A stretch of 19,905 nucleotides of DNA from NCBI GenBank assembly GCA_020217035.1, contig JAIWOG010000300.1:1-19905 (forward strand), in the 5' to 3' direction. Below the pieces are notes generated by a model. It ran no database searches. It was not told the DNA's origin and saw only the letters and a program-made list of their open reading frames with translations. Positions 1 to 8,374 of the stretch are shown piece by piece; position 1 is the stretch's first letter; the number at the start of each line of letters is the position of its first letter. The stretch comes from Magnetospirillum sp. (GTDB taxonomy: Bacteria; Pseudomonadota; Alphaproteobacteria; Rhodospirillales; Magnetospirillaceae). The position numbers and the translations under genes are program-made.

Positions 1-187
1 CGCCGCCCCGCAGCCGGCGCCCCAGCAGCGTCACGAACCCCGCCCCGAGCCTCGTCACGAGGCGCCGGTGGCGGCGGCGCAGCCGACCCAGCGCATGGGG
101 ACGCCGGCCACCCGCAGCGAACCCAGCGTGGCGCGTGGCGGCGAGAACCTGGACATCCCGGCGTTCCTGCGCCGCCAGGCCAACTAA
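1..187 (+). CDS. ftsZ: Cell division protein FtsZ, C-terminal end (partial)
   Basis: The open frame enters from the left edge (codons begin at base 2) and stops at TAA 185-187, giving 61 residues. They are rich in Pro, Ala, Gln and Arg, which is typical of the disordered FtsZ linker. They end in GENLDIPAFLRRQAN, the conserved alphaproteobacterial FtsZ C-terminal peptide (DIPAFLRRQ) that docks FtsA and other divisome partners. The GTPase core lies outside the window. FtsZ polymerises into the cytokinetic ring at midcell. The downstream neighbour lpxC fits the usual ftsQ-ftsA-ftsZ-lpxC order at the end of the dcw cluster. A hairpin terminator follows at 233-268. Identification rests only on the tail peptide and synteny, but both are highly characteristic. 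Confidence 0.93.
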   Translation, partial: AAPQPAPQQRHEPRPEPRHEAPVAAAQPTQRMGTPATRSEPSVARGGENLDIPAFLRRQAN

Positions 188-232
188 GGGACGTTTGCTT
201 TCGCGCTGATTTTTCAAAACGTTACCAACTTC

Positions 233-268
233 GGGGCCCGGCCGTTTCCGGGCGGGCCCCATTTTCTT
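233..268 (+). terminator. Intrinsic terminator after ftsZ
   Basis: GGGGCCCG (233-240) pairs with CGGGCCCC (253-260), and two further inner pairs can form after one mismatch. ATTTTCTT follows. It lies 46 bp after the ftsZ stop, so it probably separates ftsZ transcription from lpxC, which then needs its own promoter. Confidence 0.75.
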
Positions 269-360
269 CCAGCCGTCATGCGTGCTGTGTAACAAAACGA
301 AATAATGATTGATTTGAGCGCTTGTCCCCCTAGCGGTAGAAGATAACCATCGAATTGGGC

Positions 361-403
361 CGGATGCCGGGAAGGATGACAAAAGGTCATCGGGGCGCAT
401 CCG
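361..403 (+). promoter_or_regulatory. Nested hairpin in the lpxC leader
   Basis: CGGATGC (361-367) is complementary to GCATCCG (397-403). Nested inside it, GATGAC (375-380) pairs with GTCATC (386-391) around an AAAAG loop. The structure ends 3 nt before the lpxC Shine-Dalgarno region (AAGGAAGG, 407-414), so it could influence ribosome access. No T-run follows, so it is not a terminator. The regulatory role is inference. Confidence 0.4.
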
Positions 404-423
404 ACAAGGAAGGGGTTTAAGTC

Positions 424-1416
424 GTGAAGATCAACAAGACCGACATGGTTGCCGCCTTCAATTCTTCTGCCGAATCCAACGTCATTCGCCAACGTACCTT
501 GAAGACCGCCATCGGATGCTCGGGCGTCGGCCTGCATTCCGGCGCCAAGGTCACCATGGTCCTGCAACCCGCCCCCGCCAATTCCGGCATCAGCTTCCGC
601 CGCACCGACATCGCCGGGCGTGGCGCCATCGTTCCCGCTTTGTGGTCGAACGTCGGCGACACCCGCATGAACACCTGCCTGGTCAACGAATCGGGCGTCC
701 AGGTCGGCACCGTCGAACATCTGCTGTCGGCCCTGGCCGGCATGGGCATCGACAATTGCGTCATCGAGATCAACGGCCCGGAAGTGCCGGTGATGGACGG
801 CTCGGCCGCCCCCTTCCTGTTCTTGATCGAATGCGCCGGCACCGTCGAGCAGGACGCGCCGCGCCAGGCCATCCGGGTGCTGAAGCGGGTCACCGTCACC
901 GATGGCGACAAGTCGGCCACCCTGTCGCCGTCGGCCGGCGGCTTCCGTCTCAACTTCCACATCGACTTCGCTTCCGCCGCCATCGGCCGCCAAGATTTCT
1001 CGGTCGCCCTGACCAAGGGCGCCTTCAAGGCGGAAATCAGCCGGGCGCGCACCTTCGGCTTCGAACACGAAGTCGCCTATCTGCGGGCCAACGGCCTGGC
1101 CCGTGGTGGCTCGCTGGACAACGCGGTGGTCATCGACAGCACCGGCTCGCGGGTGCTCAACGACGACGGCCTGCGCTATGGCGACGAATTCGTCCGTCAC
1201 AAGATCCTGGACGCCGTCGGCGACCTGTCGCTGGCCGGTGCCCCGCTGTTGGGCGTCTATGACGGCGTGCGTTCCGGCCACGCGCTCAACAACCTGTTGC
1301 TGCGCAGCCTGTTCGCCGACCAGACCGCCTGGGCCTACACCTCCATCGCCGCCGGTTCGGCCGCTGCCCAGGGCCTGGCCCTGGCCGCCCCCGACAAGAT
1401 GGTGGTCAACGGCTGA
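424..1416 (+). CDS. lpxC: UDP-3-O-acyl-N-acetylglucosamine deacetylase LpxC
   Basis: LpxC is the zinc-dependent deacetylase that performs the first committed step of lipid A synthesis in the cytoplasm. The 330-aa product carries the family motifs. VEHLLSAL (residues 97-104) holds the general-base Glu98 and zinc ligand His99. [10 protein letters not shown] holds zinc ligands His259 and Asp263. GHALN holds the catalytic His286. The start is GTG at 424, preceded by AAGGAAGG about 10 nt upstream. This gives roughly 20 extra N-terminal residues compared with E. coli LpxC, whose start aligns near IRQRTLK; no alternative start has a better ribosome site. The gene stands alone between the ftsZ terminator and its own terminator at 1450-1482, with a structured leader upstream. 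The order ftsZ-lpxC is conserved in many proteobacteria. Confidence 0.97.
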   Translation: MKINKTDMVAAFNSSAESNVIRQRTLKTAIGCSGVGLHSGAKVTMVLQPAPANSGISFRRTDIAGRGAIVPALWSNVGDTRMNTCLVNESGVQVGTVEHLLSALAGMGIDNCVIEINGPEVPVMDGSAAPFLFLIECAGTVEQDAPRQAIRVLKRVTVTDGDKSATLSPSAGGFRLNFHIDFASAAIGRQDFSVALTKGAFKAEISRARTFGFEHEVAYLRANGLARGGSLDNAVVIDSTGSRVLNDDGLRYGDEFVRHKILDAVGDLSLAGAPLLGVYDGVRSGHALNNLLLRSLFADQTAWAYTSIAAGSAAAQGLALAAPDKMVVNG

Positions 1417-1449
1417 TCCTTCGCTCGGCCATTCCTGGACGAACAAACT

Positions 1450-1482
1450 CCCCCGCGACCACCCGGCTCGCGGGGGTTTTTT
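1450..1482 (+). terminator. Intrinsic terminator after lpxC
   Basis: A perfect 9-bp stem, CCCCCGCGA (1450-1458) with TCGCGGGGG (1468-1476), has a 9-nt loop and is followed directly by six T residues (1477-1482). It lies 33 bp after the lpxC stop. Confidence 0.92.
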
Positions 1483-1513
1483 ATGCCGTGTCTCTTCCCC
1501 TGGCCCGGCACCG

Positions 1514-1522
1514 TGCTATAGT
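1514..1522 (+). promoter_or_regulatory. Possible extended -10 promoter element for bamD
   Basis: TGCTATAGT (1514-1522) matches the extended -10 pattern TGnTATAAT. It lies after the lpxC terminator and about 30 bp before the bamD start. No clear -35 is visible at 16-18 bp; TTCCCC at 1495-1500 is poor. Prediction from sequence only. Confidence 0.35.
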
Positions 1523-1553
1523 CCCGGCCAAGACTTCAGGCCCAAGGGTATCC

Positions 1554-2369
1554 ATGTCGCGCTTCGCCTTCTCCCGCTTGTTCGCCGGAACCATCCTGAT
1601 CGCCGCTTCCTTGCTGTCCGCCTGTTCGGACAAGAAGGACCAGTATGTCGAGCGGCCGGTCGAGGAACTGTATAACGAAGCCATGGACCTGGTGGAAAAG
1701 GGCGAATATTACAAGGCCGCCCAAGCCTTCGACGAGGTCGAGCGCCAGCATCCCTATTCCGTCTGGGCCACCAAGGCACAGTTGATGGCGGCCTATGTGC
1801 TGTACGAGCGCAACAAATACGCCGACGCCCTGGTGGCGCTGGACCGCTTCATCCAGTTGCATCCCGGCAACAAGGACGCCCCCTACGCCTATTACCTGAA
1901 GGGGCTTTGCTATTACGAGCAGGTCACCGACGTCGCCCGCGACCAGAAGATGACCGAAATGGCGCTGAAGTCGCTGCAGGAAGTGGTCGACCGTTACCCG
2001 GCCAGCACCTATGCCCGCGACGCCAAGTTGAAGGTTGACCTTGCCCGCGACCACCTGGCCGGCAAGGAAATGAACATCGGCCGCTATTACCAGCAGCGCG
2101 ACCAATGGCTGGCGGCGCTGAACCGCTACAAGGTGGTGGTCGAGCAGTTCCAGACCACCAGCCATGTGCCGGAAGCCCTGCACCGCATGGTGGAAATCTA
2201 CCTGACCCTGGGCCTGGAAGACGAAGCCAAGAAGACGGCTGCCGTGCTGGGCCACAACTTCCCGGGCAGCGAATGGTACGAGGACACTTTCTCGATGGTC
2301 AAATCCGGCCAGTCGGCCAAGCAGTCGGGCGAAAAGGAATCGTCGGGCTGGTTCGGCTGGATGTGGTAA
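1554..2369 (+). CDS. bamD: Outer membrane protein assembly lipoprotein BamD (ComL/YfiO family)
   Basis: BamD is an essential lipoprotein of the BAM complex, which folds beta-barrel proteins into the outer membrane; it acts on the periplasmic face. The 271-aa product starts at ATG 1554. It has a basic n-region (MSRFAFSR), a hydrophobic stretch, and the lipobox LSAC with lipidated Cys24. An upstream GTG at 1488 would add 22 residues before the signal peptide and is unlikely. After the signal come TPR-like helical repeats, for example around YYKAAQAFDEVERQHP and YADALVALDRFIQLHPGN, as in the family. The C-terminus is Ser/Lys-rich and ends in GWFGWMW. The stop is 7 bp before recN, so the two are probably cotranscribed. 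The order lpxC-bamD-recN is common in alphaproteobacteria. Confidence 0.95.
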   Translation: MSRFAFSRLFAGTILIAASLLSACSDKKDQYVERPVEELYNEAMDLVEKGEYYKAAQAFDEVERQHPYSVWATKAQLMAAYVLYERNKYADALVALDRFIQLHPGNKDAPYAYYLKGLCYYEQVTDVARDQKMTEMALKSLQEVVDRYPASTYARDAKLKVDLARDHLAGKEMNIGRYYQQRDQWLAALNRYKVVVEQFQTTSHVPEALHRMVEIYLTLGLEDEAKKTAAVLGHNFPGSEWYEDTFSMVKSGQSAKQSGEKESSGWFGWMW

Positions 2370-2376
2370 CCGTCCC

Positions 2377-4044
2377 ATGCTGGCTTCGCTGTCGATCCGC
2401 GACGTCGTCCTGATCGAAAAGCTGGACCTGGAATTCGCTTCCGGCCTGTCGGTGTTCACCGGCGAAACCGGTGCCGGCAAATCCATCTTGCTGGATTCGT
2501 TGTCCCTGACCCTGGGGGCCAGGGCCGATTCCGGCCTGGTGCGCCACGGCGCCCCCCAGTTGACGGTGATCGCCGAGTTCGACCCGCCGCCCTTCCATCC
2601 CGCCCGTGTGTTGTTGTCGGCCCAAGACGTCGACGCCCAGGACGGCCCCTTGGTGCTGCGCCGGGTGGTCACCGCCGACGGGCGCTCGCGCGCCTATGTC
2701 AACGATCAGGCGATCAGCGTCGGATTGCTGCGCAAGGTGGGCGACGAATTGGTGGAAATCCACGGCCAGTTCGAAAGCCATGGCCTGTTGGACGATGCCA
2801 CCCATTTGCCGGTGTTGGACGCCTTCGCCGGGCTGGCGGAAATGCGCGGCGCCGTGAAGGCTGCGTGGACCACTTGGCGCGAGGCGGCGAAGACCCGCGC
2901 CCAGGCGGAAGAGGCGCTGAAACGCGCCCGCGCCGACGAGGAAAACCTGCGCCACGCCCATGACGAGTTGCAGGCCCTGGCGCCTAAGCCCGGCGAGGAA
3001 GCCGAACTGGCGGCCAACCGGGCGATGATGCAGCATGCGGAAAAGCTGATCGAGGCCATGAACGCGGCGCAAGCGGCGCTTTCCGCCAAGGGCGAGGTCG
3101 AGGCATCGCTGCGCAACGCCCAGCGCACCCTGGAACGGGTGGCCGACCGCGCCGAGGGCAAGCTGGACCCGGTGATCGCCGCCCTGGACCGCGCCGCCCA
3201 GGAAGCGGCCGAGGCTTCGGGCCTGTTGGAACGGGTGTCGGCGGAAGTCGACCTTGACCCCCGCGCCCTGGAAAAGGCCGAGGAACGGCTGTTCGCCCTG
3301 CGGGCCACCGCCCGCAAGCATGGCGTCGAGGTGGACGGCCTGGCGGCTCTGCGCGACGACTTGGCCCGCCAACTGGCGGCGCTGGACGGCACCGGCGACG
3401 ATGTGGGCAAGCTGGCCAAGGCCGAGCAGGCGGCCCGCGCCGCCTACATGGAGGCTGCCCGCGCCTTGTCCAAGGCCCGATCCGAAGCCGCCGCCCGCCT
3501 GGATGCGGCGGTGGCCGCCGAATTGCCGCCGTTGAAGTTGGACAAGGCCAAGTTCGTCACCAGCGTCGCCGCCGAGGACGAAGCAAACTGGGGGCCGGAC
3601 GGCATGGACAAGGTGGCGTTCCTGGTCGCCACCAATCCCGGCACCCCGCCCGCCGCCTTGGGCAAGGTGGCGTCGGGCGGCGAGTTGTCGCGCTTCATGC
3701 TGGCCCTGAAGGTGGTGCTGGCGCAAAGCTCCAGCACGCCGACCATGGTGTTCGACGAAGTGGATTCCGGCATCGGCGGCGCCGTCGCGGCGGCCGTCGG
3801 CGAAAGGCTGGGCCGCCTGGGCAAGGGCGTCCAGGTCCTGGTGGTCACCCATTCGCCGCAAGTGGCGGCGCGGGGCGCCCAGCATTACCGGGTCGCCAAG
3901 ACCGAGGTGGAATCCGGCCGCGTCGCCACCAGCGTGGCACAATTGTCGGCCGGCGAACGCACCGAGGAAATCGCTCGCATGCTGTCAGGTGAAAACGTCA
4001 CCGACCACGCCCGCGCCGCCGCCGCCGCGCTGATCGTCGGCTGA
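2377..4044 (+). CDS. recN: DNA repair protein RecN (SMC-like ATPase)
   Basis: RecN is a cytoplasmic SMC-family ATPase that helps recombinational repair of double-strand breaks. The 555-aa product has the expected layout. The N-terminal half-ATPase carries Walker A GETGAGKS (residues 29-36). A long Ala/Glu/Arg-rich coiled coil runs from about 150 to 350 and is interrupted by the hinge-like centre. The C-terminal half-ATPase carries signature SGGELSRF (433-440) and Walker B MVFDEVDSGIGG (457-468), followed by VVTHSPQVAARG. Length is normal for the family. The start ATG 2377 is 7 bp past the bamD stop with no convincing Shine-Dalgarno, so translation may depend on coupling to bamD. The 3' end converges with an opposite-strand gene across only 9 bp, and I see no terminator hairpin between them. 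Confidence 0.96.
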   Translation: MLASLSIRDVVLIEKLDLEFASGLSVFTGETGAGKSILLDSLSLTLGARADSGLVRHGAPQLTVIAEFDPPPFHPARVLLSAQDVDAQDGPLVLRRVVTADGRSRAYVNDQAISVGLLRKVGDELVEIHGQFESHGLLDDATHLPVLDAFAGLAEMRGAVKAAWTTWREAAKTRAQAEEALKRARADEENLRHAHDELQALAPKPGEEAELAANRAMMQHAEKLIEAMNAAQAALSAKGEVEASLRNAQRTLERVADRAEGKLDPVIAALDRAAQEAAEASGLLERVSAEVDLDPRALEKAEERLFALRATARKHGVEVDGLAALRDDLARQLAALDGTGDDVGKLAKAEQAARAAYMEAARALSKARSEAAARLDAAVAAELPPLKLDKAKFVTSVAAEDEANWGPDGMDKVAFLVATNPGTPPAALGKVASGGELSRFMLALKVVLAQSSSTPTMVFDEVDSGIGGAVAAAVGERLGRLGKGVQVLVVTHSPQVAARGAQHYRVAKTEVESGRVATSVAQLSAGERTEEIARMLSGENVTDHARAAAAALIVG

Positions 4045-4053
4045 AAGCCCTGC

Positions 4054-4902
4054 TTATTTCCAGTTCTTGAATTCGGACAGGGCCAGTCCCACCGGCACCT
4101 CGGCACGGCTGATGTCCAAGGTCTCGCCCAGCATGGGTACCCGGATGGTGCCCGCCGGCATGGCCAGGTCGACCCAACGTCCGCCGGCCGGGTCCTGCCG
4201 CACCGCCGGACGGATCAGCGACACCGAGGTGCGCAACAGACGTGCCCTGGTCGTGTCGGAGGCGGTCACCAACAAGCGGGTGATCAAACCTTGCGGGCTG
4301 GCATGGCTGACCACCGCCACCGAGCCGGGAGGCATTTCGTCGTCGGCCGCCGCCGCCGCCAGATAGCGCCGGCGCTCGCCTTCCACGGTGAAGCTGGCGA
4401 AGCTGCCGTCGTAATCGAACAGCCATTGCCCCGAGGACAGGGAATAGGCGCCGTGACGGCTGCCATTGGCGACGGTCAACAGGCCGCCGTCATCCAGCAT
4501 CGCTTGCCGCCCCGGCACCACCAGGGTGTAAAGCGGCGGTTGCAACAAGTCCACCGACTGATCCAGCGGCCAGGCGTCCAAACGGACGCGGCCCACGCCC
4601 TGGTTCGAGCCGTCGAAGACGTCGGAATCCGTCACTTCCAGACGCAACAACAGACGGCGCGGGCGCGGGTCGCCGGGCAGGACCAGCATCATCGGGCGGA
4701 AGCTGACGTTGACCATGCGGGCTTCCAGACGGCCGTCCACCTCGCGGGCGCCGAACACCGATTCGCCGGAAAAGGCGTGGAACAGGCTGACGTTCCCACT
4801 GCTGGCGGCCAACACCACCATCACCATGGCCACCGGCGCCGACCACAGCATGACGAAGCCGGCGAACAGTAATCCTGCGATGAAAGTCCAAGCGTTGCGC
4901 AT
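4054..4902 (-). CDS. Membrane-anchored protein of unknown function
   Basis: The 282-aa product is not one I recognise. It starts with a short basic n-region (MRNAWTF) and a long hydrophobic stretch at about residues 6-33. This may be a signal anchor or one to two membrane passes. A soluble domain of about 245 residues follows. It is rich in beta-strand-like Val/Leu/Arg patterns, such as PRRLLLRLEVTDSDVF and GRWVDLAMPAGTIRVPML, and probably faces the periplasm. The start at 4902 is chosen over the longer frame (to 4956) because GGGGGAGA lies about 10 nt upstream and the hydrophobic segment then begins at the N-terminus. Codon use matches the neighbours. The gene is convergent with recN (9 bp apart) and divergent from the histidine kinase. 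Function unknown; no catalytic motif is evident. Confidence 0.8.
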   Translation of the reverse strand: MRNAWTFIAGLLFAGFVMLWSAPVAMVMVVLAASSGNVSLFHAFSGESVFGAREVDGRLEARMVNVSFRPMMLVLPGDPRPRRLLLRLEVTDSDVFDGSNQGVGRVRLDAWPLDQSVDLLQPPLYTLVVPGRQAMLDDGGLLTVANGSRHGAYSLSSGQWLFDYDGSFASFTVEGERRRYLAAAAADDEMPPGSVAVVSHASPQGLITRLLVTASDTTRARLLRTSVSLIRPAVRQDPAGGRWVDLAMPAGTIRVPMLGETLDISRAEVPVGLALSEFKNWK

Positions 4903-5042
4903 CAATATCCTGTCTCCCCCCGTGCGCACATTACGCGGTGGCGCGGTCGGGGGCAAGAACCGGCGATTTGATCGCTCCTGTCGTGCTCCCCGCTTGGCGG
5001 CGTCGTATTCATGACACTATGAAGAGGCACCCCCGACGCCCC

Positions 5043-5072
5043 TTGTCAGGGCTGGACGGCAATGGCTAATGT
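5043..5072 (+). promoter_or_regulatory. Candidate sigma70-type promoter for the histidine kinase
   Basis: TTGTCA (5043-5048) and TAATGT (5067-5072) are separated by 18 bp and lie 28 bp before the GTG start. Local AT content is raised. Prediction only. Confidence 0.35.
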
Positions 5073-5100
5073 AATAAGCTGTAGGTATCGGGGGTAAGTC

Positions 5101-7143
5101 GTGAAAATCGACCTATGGGCACTAAAGCCTGCAAAATTGTCAAGTTGGCAGATCTGGGGCGCCGCTTACGGATTGATTGCCGTGATGGGCGTTCTTTTCG
5201 GCCTTCAGTTGTGGCAATCACATCATTACACAGTCAGGGTTTCCTCGGATTATCTCAACGGCGTGGCCAGAGGCATTGAAAAGGACACCACCGGAAGCCT
5301 TAGGACAATATCCCTGTTCCTGCGTGATTTGGCCACCGTCGCCGGTCAGGATTCCGACAGGGATGACTTGCGCCGCGCCATGTCCTCCCGGTCGAAAACG
5401 ATTCCCGAGATTCGTCAAGCCTTCATCGCCGACGCTGATGGCATTATCCTGGTCTCCACCCGCGCCGACCTTGAAGGGCTGAGCGTCGCCAGGCGCCCTT
5501 ATTTCACCCAGGCGGCCGCCCTGCCCCCCGACCGCAGCCTGTATTTGTCTTCGCCTATCCATGTCGAGCAGACGCAGGCAACCGTCCTGTTCGCCACCCT
5601 TCCCCGCTTCGCCGGCAACGGAAGATTCATGGGCGTGGTGGGGGTATCGCTCAGCATCGACTATTTCAACCAACTCACGTCACGCATGCTGCCAGCGGGC
5701 GAAAACGCCGCCGTGCTGATCCTGACGGAAGGCGGCGACATCATCGCCCGGGCCCCGTCCCCGGAAGCGTTCATCGGCAAGAACGTCAGCCATGGCGACG
5801 GCTTCAAGTCACATATGGCCTTGGGCCGGCAGACCAGTGAACACCGCCATGTGACCGCCACCGACAATTTGGAAAAACTGTCCATATTCCACTCGTTGCG
5901 AACGCCGGGCCTGCCGCCGCTGGTGATCATCGCATCGCAACCCCTGGACCATATCCTGGCCCCTTGGCGGTCCCAAGCCGTCGTCCACACCCTGGTGTTC
6001 GCCGCTTTGTCGGTGGCGGTTGTCGTCCTTTCCTCCCTGCTGTGGCGCAGCCACGTCTCGCTGGCGGCCAGCGAAGGCAAGCTTCGCGGCATGTTTCACG
6101 AGATCCCCTTGGGATTGGCGCTGACCACCCAGGATTGCCGGATCATCGAGACCAACCCCGCTTTCCAAGAGATTCTGGGCCGGAACGACGAAGCCTTGCG
6201 CGACAAGTCCGTCGCCGAGCTGACACCCCCCGAATACGCCACGCAGGACGCCCTTTTGCTTGAAAGCCTGAGACAGACAGGACGTTTCGGCCCCTGCGAC
6301 AAGAAACTCATGAGGGCCGACGGCTCCTTGGTGGAGGTGCGGGTCAAGGGAATGCGCATCATCGGCCCACACGGCGAGCCCTTGGTCTGGTCCATCGTCG
6401 AGGACATCGGCGACGAGCGTGCGGCGGCCAGGGCTCTGGCCGAAAGCGCCGACGAACTAAGCCGGTCCAACAAGGAACTGGAAGCCTTCGCCTACATCGC
6501 CTCGCACGACCTCCGCGAACCGCTGCGCATGATCAATTCCTTCCTGCAATTGCTGGAACGGCGCCTGGACGGCCGCCTGGACCAGGAATGCCTGGAATTC
6601 TTGGCCTTCGCCCGCGACGGCGCCCGCCGCATGGACCGGATGATCCTGGACTTGCTGGAATTCTCCCGCGTTGGCAGGGGAGAGAACAGCACGACGGAAA
6701 CCAGCGACATGAACCTGGTGACGCGATCCGCCCTGGCCTTGTTGACGACCGCCACCGCGGACGCCAAGATCGTGGTTCAGAATCTTCCCACGGTGCGCGG
6801 CAACATGGAGATGTTGCAGCGGCTGATGCAGAACTTGATTTCCAACGCGTGCAAGTACCGTCACCCTGAACGCCCTTGTGAAATCCATATCACGTGGGAA
6901 CGGCAAGCCGACCTGGCCCATTTCCGCGTCACCGACAACGGCATCGGCATCGCAGAGGAATACCGCGAACGCGTTTTCGGCCTGTTCCAGCGTCTGCACC
7001 GCAGCGAAGAGATTGAGGGTTCTGGTATCGGCCTGGCCATTTGCCGCAAGACGGTCGAATCGCTGGGCGGCGCCATTTGGGTGGAATCACCCACCGGAAC
7101 CGGCACCACGTTCCACTTCACCCTGCCCTTGCCGGCGAACTGA
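5101..7143 (+). CDS. Membrane sensor histidine kinase (periplasmic sensor, PAS, HisKA, HATPase)
   Basis: The 680-aa product is a two-component sensor kinase. The layout is: TM1 about 18-38; a periplasmic sensor of about 250 residues (40-285) of the Cache/PDC type, with GIILVSTRADLEG and a repeat-like second half; TM2 about 293-315; and a PAS domain about 325-438. HisKA follows with phospho-acceptor His469 in IASHDLREPLRM. The ATPase domain has an N-box around Asn578/Asn582, G1 DNGIGI (612-617) and G2 GSGIGLA (640-646), so all catalytic boxes are present. The HisKA sequence resembles the phytochrome-like kinase class. The start is GTG at 5101 behind GGGGGTAAG. No response regulator lies beside it, so it is an orphan kinase. 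The ligand cannot be read from the sequence; Cache domains commonly bind small organic molecules. Confidence 0.94.
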   Translation: MKIDLWALKPAKLSSWQIWGAAYGLIAVMGVLFGLQLWQSHHYTVRVSSDYLNGVARGIEKDTTGSLRTISLFLRDLATVAGQDSDRDDLRRAMSSRSKTIPEIRQAFIADADGIILVSTRADLEGLSVARRPYFTQAAALPPDRSLYLSSPIHVEQTQATVLFATLPRFAGNGRFMGVVGVSLSIDYFNQLTSRMLPAGENAAVLILTEGGDIIARAPSPEAFIGKNVSHGDGFKSHMALGRQTSEHRHVTATDNLEKLSIFHSLRTPGLPPLVIIASQPLDHILAPWRSQAVVHTLVFAALSVAVVVLSSLLWRSHVSLAASEGKLRGMFHEIPLGLALTTQDCRIIETNPAFQEILGRNDEALRDKSVAELTPPEYATQDALLLESLRQTGRFGPCDKKLMRADGSLVEVRVKGMRIIGPHGEPLVWSIVEDIGDERAAARALAESADELSRSNKELEAFAYIASHDLREPLRMINSFLQLLERRLDGRLDQECLEFLAFARDGARRMDRMILDLLEFSRVGRGENSTTETSDMNLVTRSALALLTTATADAKIVVQNLPTVRGNMEMLQRLMQNLISNACKYRHPERPCEIHITWERQADLAHFRVTDNGIGIAEEYRERVFGLFQRLHRSEEIEGSGIGLAICRKTVESLGGAIWVESPTGTGTTFHFTLPLPAN

Positions 7144-7160
7144 TTCCGGACCGCGCCCCG

Positions 7161-8336
7161 TCACTGCAATTGCATGCCGCTTTTGAAGAATTGGTCGGCC
7201 AGCCGGCCCTGGACATACTTGATCCCCAATCCCTTGGCGACGACGAAAGCCTTGGGGTTGTCGCAGCGGCACATCACCGCGTGCCCATGCCCGTTCAAGC
7301 CTTTCAAGCCCGAGACCAGACTGGCCAAATCCTCTTCCGCCGGCGACAGCATGCTGTCGCACCAGTTGATCTTGACGAAATCCGGCCCCATCCGCCCCAG
7401 GTGCAACATCTGGAAGTCGCGCCAGTCGAGCCCGTCGATGCAGAGTTTCAGCCCCATGGATTGGGTCTGACGCCGCACCTGCCGATAAAGGTTCAAGTGG
7501 TGCAGCACGTCGGTCTTGTGCACCTCGACGACGATGCGGCCCGCCAGACGTCCCGGCAAGGATTCGTAGAATTGGATGAAATCCCGGGAGGCCGCCGTCT
7601 GCAAGGTCAGGTTGACGCTGAACGCCTTGTGCCGGTATTCGGGAATTTCACGGGCCATGGTGCGCAGCGTGGCGCGGTCCAGATCCTCCTTCAGCGCCTG
7701 GAACAGCCAGGGCGAACCGGTCAGGCTGATGTCGGGCAGGAAATTATCCTCGATCTGCTTGGCCGAGACGAAGAATTCCAGGAACTCGATGGACGGCACC
7801 TTCTCGCCGACGAAATAGACGGGCTGGTTGAAGATGCAATGCCTGAGGTCGATGCTGCGCAGCTTTTCCGACAGGAAGTTCAGGTTTTCGGCGGTCATGG
7901 GCTTTTTCAGCGCCTGCGCCTCGTGCGGGGCGCCATCGGCGATGATCGCCTTGAAGGCATGGAACACCACGTCCAGTTCCTTGGTGGCGTCGGCCAACTT
8001 GTAGAAGGCGTATTCGCCGTAAGCGTTGCGCGAGGTGACCGGTTCGCCCTCCAGGAACAGCTTTTCCACCTTGGCGCAGACGCCGACCACCTCGGACACG
8101 GTGACATGGGAATAGGCGACGAACAGGTCGCCGTTATGGGCCGGAAACACCTTGCAATAGGGGGAACGGGAAAAGCTTTTGGCGATGAAGTTCTTGGCGC
8201 TTTCCAGCCGTCGCGACACATCGGCTGGCGGGTCGATGGCCGACACGCAGAAATGGATCACCCGCTTGCCCAACGGGTCCTTCTTGATGGCATGCAGTTC
8301 GTGCAGGAACGCACGTTCTTGCTCGGTGACGCGCAT
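7161..8336 (-). CDS. EAL-domain protein with partly degenerate active site
   Basis: The 391-aa product has an N-terminal region of about 170 residues that I do not recognise, followed by an EAL-like domain (about 175-385). Manual matching gives these signatures: EFL (184-186) in place of EAL; SVNLT with Asn242; VVEV with Glu271; CIDGLD with Asp301 but Gly302 where the second Asp of DDFG belongs; DFVKIN with Lys322 and Asn324; MCRCDN where EGVE belongs; and VQGRLADQF with Gln376. Several metal ligands of c-di-GMP phosphodiesterases are therefore lost. It may bind c-di-GMP or act by protein contact rather than hydrolyse it. The ATG at 8336 is preceded by GAGGAG; a GTG four codons earlier is too close to that site. 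It lies 38 bp downstream of the hemerythrin gene on the same strand, so an operon is likely. Confidence 0.8.
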   Translation of the reverse strand: MRVTEQERAFLHELHAIKKDPLGKRVIHFCVSAIDPPADVSRRLESAKNFIAKSFSRSPYCKVFPAHNGDLFVAYSHVTVSEVVGVCAKVEKLFLEGEPVTSRNAYGEYAFYKLADATKELDVVFHAFKAIIADGAPHEAQALKKPMTAENLNFLSEKLRSIDLRHCIFNQPVYFVGEKVPSIEFLEFFVSAKQIEDNFLPDISLTGSPWLFQALKEDLDRATLRTMAREIPEYRHKAFSVNLTLQTAASRDFIQFYESLPGRLAGRIVVEVHKTDVLHHLNLYRQVRRQTQSMGLKLCIDGLDWRDFQMLHLGRMGPDFVKINWCDSMLSPAEEDLASLVSGLKGLNGHGHAVMCRCDNPKAFVVAKGLGIKYVQGRLADQFFKSGMQLQ

Positions 8337-8374
8337 GGTGCGGCGCACTCCTCGGCTGAAAGGACTCTGAACGG

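Noticed and set aside
214..1446. Long minus-strand open frame opposite lpxC
   Set aside because: It is the antisense shadow of a well-supported gene in GC-rich DNA, with low-complexity Gly/Gln/His composition and no ribosome site.
1536..3942. Long minus-strand frames opposite bamD and recN (378 and 547 codons)
   Set aside because: Both genes are certain on the plus strand; the antisense products are His/Gln/Gly-rich shadows without recognisable domains.
407..5115. Near-identical start regions of lpxC and the histidine kinase (TAAGTCGTGAARATC)
   Set aside because: Both use GTG with similar flanks, but the proteins are unrelated and the match of about 14 bases at a start codon is most likely coincidence.
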